NCBI GenBank assembly: GCA_041905795.1
Contig: JAYRKL010000001.1
Span: 247,698-311,697, forward strand
Reading direction: 5' to 3'
Origin: SHVO01 sp041905795
GTDB lineage: Bacteria > Pseudomonadota > Alphaproteobacteria > Rhodospirillales > Rhodospirillaceae
Length of the DNA: 64,000 nt
A program made the translations under genes and the position numbers. Shown here in pieces: positions 59,645 through 64,000 of the stretch. The notes under the pieces were generated by a model. The model was not told the DNA's origin. It saw only the letters and a list, made by a program, of their open reading frames with translations, and made no database searches. Every line of letters starts with the position of its first letter. The stretch's first letter is position 1.

Positions 59645-60655
59645 ATGTTCGACAACTGCTCCATCCTGATCACCGGCGGCACCGGCTCGTTCGGCCACAA
59701 GTACACCGAAACCATCATCACCCGGTACAAGCCGCGCAAGGTCATCATCTATTCGCGCGACGAGCTTAAGCAGTCGCAGATGCAGGAGCACTTCAATCAC
59801 GAGTGCATGCGCTATTTCATCGGCGATGTGCGCGACCGTGAACGCCTGACCATGGCGATGAAGGGCGTGGACTACGTGATCCACGCCGCCGCCCTGAAGC
59901 AGGTGCCGGCCGCCGAATACAACCCGATGGAGTGCATCAAGACCAACGTGAACGGCGCGGAAAACGTCATTCACGCGGCGCTGGCCAACAACGTCCGGCG
60001 CGTGGTCGCGCTGTCCACCGACAAGGCCGCCAACCCCATCAACCTGTACGGCGCCACCAAGCTGTGCTCCGACAAGCTGTTCGTCGCCGCCAACAACCTG
60101 GTGGGCGGCGATCTGCAGACCCGGTTTGCCGTCACCCGCTACGGCAACGTCGTCGGTTCGCGCGGTTCGGTCGTGCCGCTGTTCCAGCGGCTGATCGCAA
60201 GCGGTGCCGACCATATCCCGGTCACCGATCCGCGCATGACCCGTTTCTGGATCACTCTCCAGGAAGGCGTCGACTTCGTGCTGGAGAATTTCCAGCGCAT
60301 GCGCGGCGGCGAGATCTTCGTGCCCAAACTGCCGTCCATCCGCATCGGCGATCTCGCCCGGGCCATGGCGCCGAACATCCCCCAGCGCGTCGTCGGCATC
60401 CGGCCCGGCGAGAAGCTGCACGAAGTCATGTGCCCGGCGGACGATTCCCACCTCACCTCCGAATTCGCCAATCACTACGTCATCAGGCCGTCCATCACGT
60501 TCTTCGACGGCGGCAACCCCAACTACAACAAGGACGGCCTGGGCGACACCGGAGCCGATGTCGCCTCCGGGTTCGAGTACAACTCCGGCACCAATCCGCG
60601 CTTCCTGTCCATCGACGAAATCCGCGCGTTCAACCAACGAGCCGGCATTGGCTGA
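59645..60655 (+). CDS. pseB: UDP-N-acetylglucosamine 4,6-dehydratase / 5-epimerase (PseB)
   Basis: A 336-residue SDR enzyme. ILITGGTGSFGHKYTETII binds the cofactor; HAAALKQVPAAEYNPMECIKTNVNGAEN and VVALSTDKAANPINLYGATKLCSDKL, with catalytic Asp-Lys and Y-x-x-x-K, are diagnostic for PseB/FlaA1. It starts pseudaminic-acid-type synthesis from UDP-GlcNAc. It fits with the aminotransferase at 53 kb, the GNAT at 57.5 kb, the aldo/keto reductase and the SpsF-like gene downstream. No pseG or pseI homologue was seen here, but NeuB is at 18 kb. Confidence 0.95.
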   Translation: MFDNCSILITGGTGSFGHKYTETIITRYKPRKVIIYSRDELKQSQMQEHFNHECMRYFIGDVRDRERLTMAMKGVDYVIHAAALKQVPAAEYNPMECIKTNVNGAENVIHAALANNVRRVVALSTDKAANPINLYGATKLCSDKLFVAANNLVGGDLQTRFAVTRYGNVVGSRGSVVPLFQRLIASGADHIPVTDPRMTRFWITLQEGVDFVLENFQRMRGGEIFVPKLPSIRIGDLARAMAPNIPQRVVGIRPGEKLHEVMCPADDSHLTSEFANHYVIRPSITFFDGGNPNYNKDGLGDTGADVASGFEYNSGTNPRFLSIDEIRAFNQRAGIG

Positions 60656-61574
60656 CACGGCTGGGGCCGACGCAGTTCGGGCTGAAGCGGGCGGCTGCGC
60701 GAAGCTCGCGCTCGGAACGGTTCAATGGGGCATGCGCTACGGCATTGCCGGGCGCGGCCAGCCCGACAGCCGTGAGGTCGGCGCGATCCTGGCGGCGGCG
60801 CGCGCCGCCGGCGTTTCGATGCTGGACACGGCGCACGCCTATGGATCCGCCGAGCAGGTCATCGGCGAACTCCACGCCGCCGCGCGGGATTTCGACATCG
60901 TCACGAAACCGCCGCCGGTCCGGGCGGCGGCGATCGACGGCGCGCATTGCGCGGCGGTGGAGGCGGCGCTGGAAGAATCCCTCGGCCGCCTGCGGCGGGA
61001 GGCGGTGTATGCCCTGCTGGTGCATGACGCCGGCAATCTGCTCATGCCGGGAGCCGACCGGCTGTGGGCGCTGCTCGCACGGTTCCGCGCCGCGGGCAAG
61101 GTCGGGCGCATCGGCGTCTCCGTCTACAACCCGGAGCAGTGCGCCGCCGTCATGGAACGGTTTCCCATCGAAATCGTGCAACTGCCCCTCAACATCTATG
61201 ACCAGCGTTTCCTGGCCTCGGGCGCCCTCGCGGCGCTCAAGGCGCGCGGCGTCGAAGTCCACGCCCGCAGCGCTTTCCTCCAGGGGCTGCTGTTGATGGC
61301 GCCCGCCGACCTGCCGCCGCATTTCACGGCCATCCGCGGCCTGCACGCCAGGCTCGGCGGCCTGTACGCCGCGCACGGCATGAGCCCGCTGGCCGGCGCG
61401 CTGCATTTCTGCCTGGGACAGCCGCTGGTGGACCGCGTCGTCGTGGGATGTGAAACCGCGGCGCAGTTCCAGGAGATCCGCGCCGCCGCCGCGGGGCCCG
61501 CGCCGGCCGTGCTATACTCGGAGTTCGCCGTCGCCGATCCGGCCCTTCTCGAGCCGTCGCGATGGCCCAAATAA
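60648..61574 (+). CDS. Aldo/keto reductase
   Basis: A 308-residue NADPH-dependent reductase, TIM barrel. Catalytic tetrad: Asp and Tyr in MLDTAHAYGSAEQ, Lys in DIVTKPP, and His in ALLVHDAGN; RIGVSVYNPEQC and QLPLNIYDQRFL are further AKR blocks. TTG at 60648 overlaps pseB by eight bases; a longer frame upstream runs inside pseB. AKRs in such loci may reduce a keto sugar. Ends 13 bases past the alternative start of the next gene. Confidence 0.85.
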   Translation: MADTAGADAVRAEAGGCAKLALGTVQWGMRYGIAGRGQPDSREVGAILAAARAAGVSMLDTAHAYGSAEQVIGELHAAARDFDIVTKPPPVRAAAIDGAHCAAVEAALEESLGRLRREAVYALLVHDAGNLLMPGADRLWALLARFRAAGKVGRIGVSVYNPEQCAAVMERFPIEIVQLPLNIYDQRFLASGALAALKARGVEVHARSAFLQGLLLMAPADLPPHFTAIRGLHARLGGLYAAHGMSPLAGALHFCLGQPLVDRVVVGCETAAQFQEIRAAAAGPAPAVLYSEFAVADPALLEPSRWPK

Positions 61575-61594
61575 GCCTCTCCGGAAACCAGCCT

Positions 61595-63325
61595 ATGTCA
61601 GATCCCGCCGCCACCGTTGAGGCCCTCGTCCAGCAGGGGGTCGGCGCCTTCAACGCCGGCGACCTCGCCGGCGCGGAGCAGTTTTTCCGCGGCGCCCTGG
61701 CCGCCGCCCCCGGCGACCTGCGCGCGATCCACGGCATCGGCGTGATCTTGAGCCGGTCGGGGCGCAAGACCGAGGCCATCGCATTCCTCGCGCCCTACGT
61801 GGAAAGGGGCGCGCTCGTCGAGTCCATGGTGCTGCTGGCCGAACTTTACGACGACACCGGCGACCTCGCCCGCGCCATGCTGTGCCTCAAGGCGGTCCTC
61901 AATCAGAACCCCAAACACTATGCCGCCGCCATGCGGCTCGCCGGCGTCAAGGAAAAGGCCGGCGACAAGCCGGGCGCGCGCGAGTGCTACCGGCTGGCGA
62001 TGGAGGGATCGCCCAACGATGTGCTGGCTGCGATAAAATTCTCCAACGCCAATTGGCAGCACGATCCCGAAGGCGGCGTCGCCATCCTCGAGCGCCTGCT
62101 GGCGGGCACCGGCCCGGAAGACCTGGAGAGAAGGGCCCAGATCCTCGAGACCCTGATCCCGCAGAAGGAATGGTGGGAGCGGATGCGCCGGGGGCTGATG
62201 CCCTATCACGCCACCGACGTCGGCGAGCTGTTCTACACCTACGCCGCCGACTACGCCAAAGACTACGAGCAGACCAGCCTCAAGCGGATGAACGGCCCCA
62301 AACCTCACATGGCCCGGCAATCCCTTGGCTACGCACGGTTCGTGCTGGGCGACCGCCTCGGAGCGGAACCTTTGCTGGTGCCGGCGCCCGGTGAACCGCC
62401 GCGCGGCAATGTCCTCGACAATGTACGGTTCCAGCCGGCCTTTTACGACGAGCTGCGCCGCGACCAGCTGCCCGAGATCGCCGCCGGCCTGAAGGACACC
62501 TTCCTGCTGACGCCGCTGGTTCATGACGCCGCCGGCGTGGCGTATCTGTCGTGCAACCATCTCTATTTCGTCGCCTTCGCCCAACCCATGTTGGTGTCGC
62601 TGCGCGACAAGGCCCCGGGTACCGCCGTCCATATCCACATCATGGATGCGACCAAGGAGGAGGCCGCGGCCGCGGCCGCGTTCTGCGAACGTCTCGCCCC
62701 CTTGCGCTTCGCGCTCTCGGTCGAACGTCCGGGTCTGGCCGGGAACGACATGGAGGCGCGCTGCTATTATCACGCCGTCCGGTTCATCCGCTTCTACCAG
62801 CACCTCCTGGCTTATGAGTGCCCGCTGTGGATGATGGACGTGGATGCCCTGTTCAATCGCGATCCGGCGGAGATGTTCAAGCAACTCGAGGGCAAGGATG
62901 TCGCCATGCGCATCCGGCCCGGACGGTTCGAACCCTGGAACCAGTTCAACGCCTGTATTGTCGGCGCCAGCCCGCGGCCCGCGTCGCTGGAGTATTTCCG
63001 CCTGATCGCCGCCTACATCGGACGCTTCTATCGCGATAAATCATTGCGGTGGGGCATCGACCAGCTGGCGATGTACGGCGTCTACGCCGATATGGCCGAC
63101 CGCGGCCAGGCGCCGACGCTCGCCCTCCTGGGCGAGCGCGAGATCGATTACGACTATCGCGACGACGGCTTCGTCTGGTGCAACTCGGGTACCGCCAAAT
63201 TCCGGCACCTGGCGCGGATCCAGAATCCGGCTTCGCTGCCCGCCGCGGATTTCGAGGGCAACCGCTTTGTCGAGCAGTTCGAGCGCACCTGGCAGAAGAC
63301 CCAGGACATCCTGCGCGGCGCCTGA
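61595..63325 (+). CDS. TPR protein with putative GT-A glycosyltransferase domain
   Basis: About 576 residues. TPR-like helical repeats extend to about 190 (NAGDLAGAEQFFRGALAAAPGDLRAIHGIGV, LARAMLCLKAVLNQNPKH). The C-terminal half has a DxD-containing strand in LWMMDVDALFNRDPAEMFKQL, typical of metal-dependent GT-A transferases, and CYYHAVRFIRFYQHLL before it, plus DYRDDGFVWCNSGTAKF. Donor and acceptor unknown. Start could be ATG 61562 (13-base overlap with the reductase gene) or ATG 61595; the second gives a more natural N-terminus. Confidence 0.6.
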   Translation: MSDPAATVEALVQQGVGAFNAGDLAGAEQFFRGALAAAPGDLRAIHGIGVILSRSGRKTEAIAFLAPYVERGALVESMVLLAELYDDTGDLARAMLCLKAVLNQNPKHYAAAMRLAGVKEKAGDKPGARECYRLAMEGSPNDVLAAIKFSNANWQHDPEGGVAILERLLAGTGPEDLERRAQILETLIPQKEWWERMRRGLMPYHATDVGELFYTYAADYAKDYEQTSLKRMNGPKPHMARQSLGYARFVLGDRLGAEPLLVPAPGEPPRGNVLDNVRFQPAFYDELRRDQLPEIAAGLKDTFLLTPLVHDAAGVAYLSCNHLYFVAFAQPMLVSLRDKAPGTAVHIHIMDATKEEAAAAAAFCERLAPLRFALSVERPGLAGNDMEARCYYHAVRFIRFYQHLLAYECPLWMMDVDALFNRDPAEMFKQLEGKDVAMRIRPGRFEPWNQFNACIVGASPRPASLEYFRLIAAYIGRFYRDKSLRWGIDQLAMYGVYADMADRGQAPTLALLGEREIDYDYRDDGFVWCNSGTAKFRHLARIQNPASLPAADFEGNRFVEQFERTWQKTQDILRGA

Positions 63326-63330
63326 CGCAC

Positions 63331-63385
63331 CGGTCCAACGCATCGGCCCGACGCATCGGTCCAACGCGGGGCCCTTCCGGAGCAC
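63331..63385 (+). repeat. Short direct repeats before spsF-like gene
   Basis: Three loosely repeated units of CGCATCGG(T/C)CCAACG-like sequence lie in the 64-bp gap. They may be slippage products; no hairpin or known operator was recognised. Confidence 0.35.
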
Positions 63386-63389
63386 CACC

Positions 63390-64000
63390 ATGATCCTCGC
63401 CGTCCTGCAAGCCCGCATGAGTTCCAGCCGCTTTCCCGGCAAGGTCCTCAAACCCTTGCTTGGGGAGCCGATGCTGTTCCGGCAGATCGAACGCATCCGC
63501 CGCGCGCGCGGGATCGACGGCCTGGTGGTGGCCACCAGCAGCGACCCCAGCGACCAGCCGCTGGCGGACGCCTGCGCCGCCCGCGGCATCGCCGCCGCCC
63601 GCGGCAACCTCAACGACGTGCTTGACCGCTTCCTGACCGCCGCGCGCCCGTTCGCGCCGGAAGCCATCGTGCGCCTGACCGGCGACTGCCCGCTCGCCGA
63701 CCCGGCGGTGATCGACGCCGTCATCGACCGCTTCCGTGCCGGCGCCTGCGACTATGCCTCCAACGTCGAGCCGCCCACCTATCCGGACGGCCTGGACGTG
63801 GAGGTTGTGCGCATGAGCGCCCTGGAGCGCGCGCACCGCGACGCCCGCCTGCCGTCGGAGCGCGAGCACGTCACCCCCTATGTGCGCAGCCATCCCGACA
63901 TCTTCCCGCGCGCCAATGTCGAGAACCCCGTGGACCTGTCGCACCTGCGCTGGACCGTGGACGAGCCCGCCGACCTCCTGTTCGTCGAGGAGATCTACCG
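63390..64000 (+). CDS. SpsF-like cytidylyltransferase, truncated by window edge
   Basis: 203 codons are visible to the right edge without a stop. The N-terminus ILAVLQARMSSSRFPGKVLKPLLGEPML is the nucleotidyltransferase motif of SpsF/PseF-like proteins; IVRLTGDCPLADPAVIDAVI and LRWTVDEPADLLFVEEIY are typical of spore-coat polysaccharide SpsF and its bacterial cousins. It likely makes CMP-activated sugar or nonulosonate. ATG at 63390 has CGGAG seven bases upstream. Last gene visible of the second glycan locus. Confidence 0.88.
   Translation, partial: MILAVLQARMSSSRFPGKVLKPLLGEPMLFRQIERIRRARGIDGLVVATSSDPSDQPLADACAARGIAAARGNLNDVLDRFLTAARPFAPEAIVRLTGDCPLADPAVIDAVIDRFRAGACDYASNVEPPTYPDGLDVEVVRMSALERAHRDARLPSEREHVTPYVRSHPDIFPRANVENPVDLSHLRWTVDEPADLLFVEEIY

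Noticed and set aside
60558..60647. Upstream start of the aldo/keto reductase inside pseB
   Set aside because: Would overlap pseB by almost 100 bases with low-complexity sequence; TTG at 60648 is close to the conserved core.
61562..61594. Earlier ATG of the TPR-GT protein
   Set aside because: Possible but gives an atypical N-terminus and overlaps the previous gene; kept as an alternative only.

Overview
The window is 64 kb of GC-rich bacterial chromosome with dense, short-spaced genes on both strands. Gene content points to an alphaproteobacterium: a UPF0262 gene beside murA and maf, HspQ, a two-gene-type SQR, PhyH-type dioxygenases in glycan loci, and a parS-type palindrome of the form used by Caulobacter-like organisms. 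I cannot fix the order or genus from sequence alone. No insertion sequence, phage gene, CRISPR array or rRNA was seen. One tRNA-Thr(GGT) and one tRNA-Gly(CCC) are present.

Layout. 1-6.7 kb: end of a MarR-like gene, a lone receiver protein, two PAS histidine kinases (one soluble, one membrane-bound with a sensor domain), a small unknown gene, HspQ and a peroxiredoxin with a clear terminator. 7-12.1 kb: first half of a surface-glycan locus (CDP-glucose dehydratase-like protein, CgeB-type and GT4-type glycosyltransferases, FkbM methyltransferase, PhyH dioxygenase). 12.2-23 kb: a co-directional nonulosonic-acid-type operon (CBS-aminotransferase fusion, DapA-family aldolase, CMP-sugar synthetase, two NeuB-family synthases of which one has an altered active site, a GT-B-like transferase, a TIM-barrel isomerase-like protein, a methyltransferase, a GSCFA protein, RfbB). 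23-26.3 kb: housekeeping genes on the minus strand (maf, UPF0262, murA, dcd). 26.4-33.5 kb: tRNA-Thr, a parS-like site, MFS transporter, Uup-type ABC-F protein, a lysine-2,3-aminomutase-like protein, SQR and a TPR lipoprotein. 33.5-36.1 kb: two secreted amidohydrolase-fold proteins, one without the usual metal motif.

36.2-39.3 kb is a phage-shock-protein locus: pspF is divergent from a perfect sigma-54 promoter that drives a previously unmarked 36-codon membrane-peptide ORF, then pspA, pspB, pspC and a second pspB-like gene. 39.5-41.5 kb holds two tandem receiver-like paralogues. 41.6-46.3 kb has a 31-bp tandem hairpin repeat, a Cas2-fold/SinR-like gene, an autotransporter and a Sel1-like lipoprotein. 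46.3-52.1 kb: TPR-glycosyltransferase, cysS, argE-like gene, CheY-like receiver and an unknown 357-residue protein. 52.1-52.5 kb contains three exact-period 81-bp repeats built on the 3' end of the tRNA-Gly gene. 52.7-64 kb: prepilin-peptidase-like gene, then a second glycan locus (aminotransferase, tandem GSCFA pair, PhyH dioxygenase, GNAT, surface-carbohydrate protein, PseB, aldo/keto reductase, TPR-GT, SpsF), which runs off the right edge.

Taken together the two glycan loci look able to make and attach CMP-activated nonulosonic acids (pseudaminic/legionaminic-like), probably on a surface polymer or flagellin, with acyl/alkyl decorations added by GSCFA, GNAT and methyltransferase proteins. 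The Psp locus, MurA and autotransporter speak to envelope maintenance. All functional statements rest on reading motifs by eye; no database search was run.
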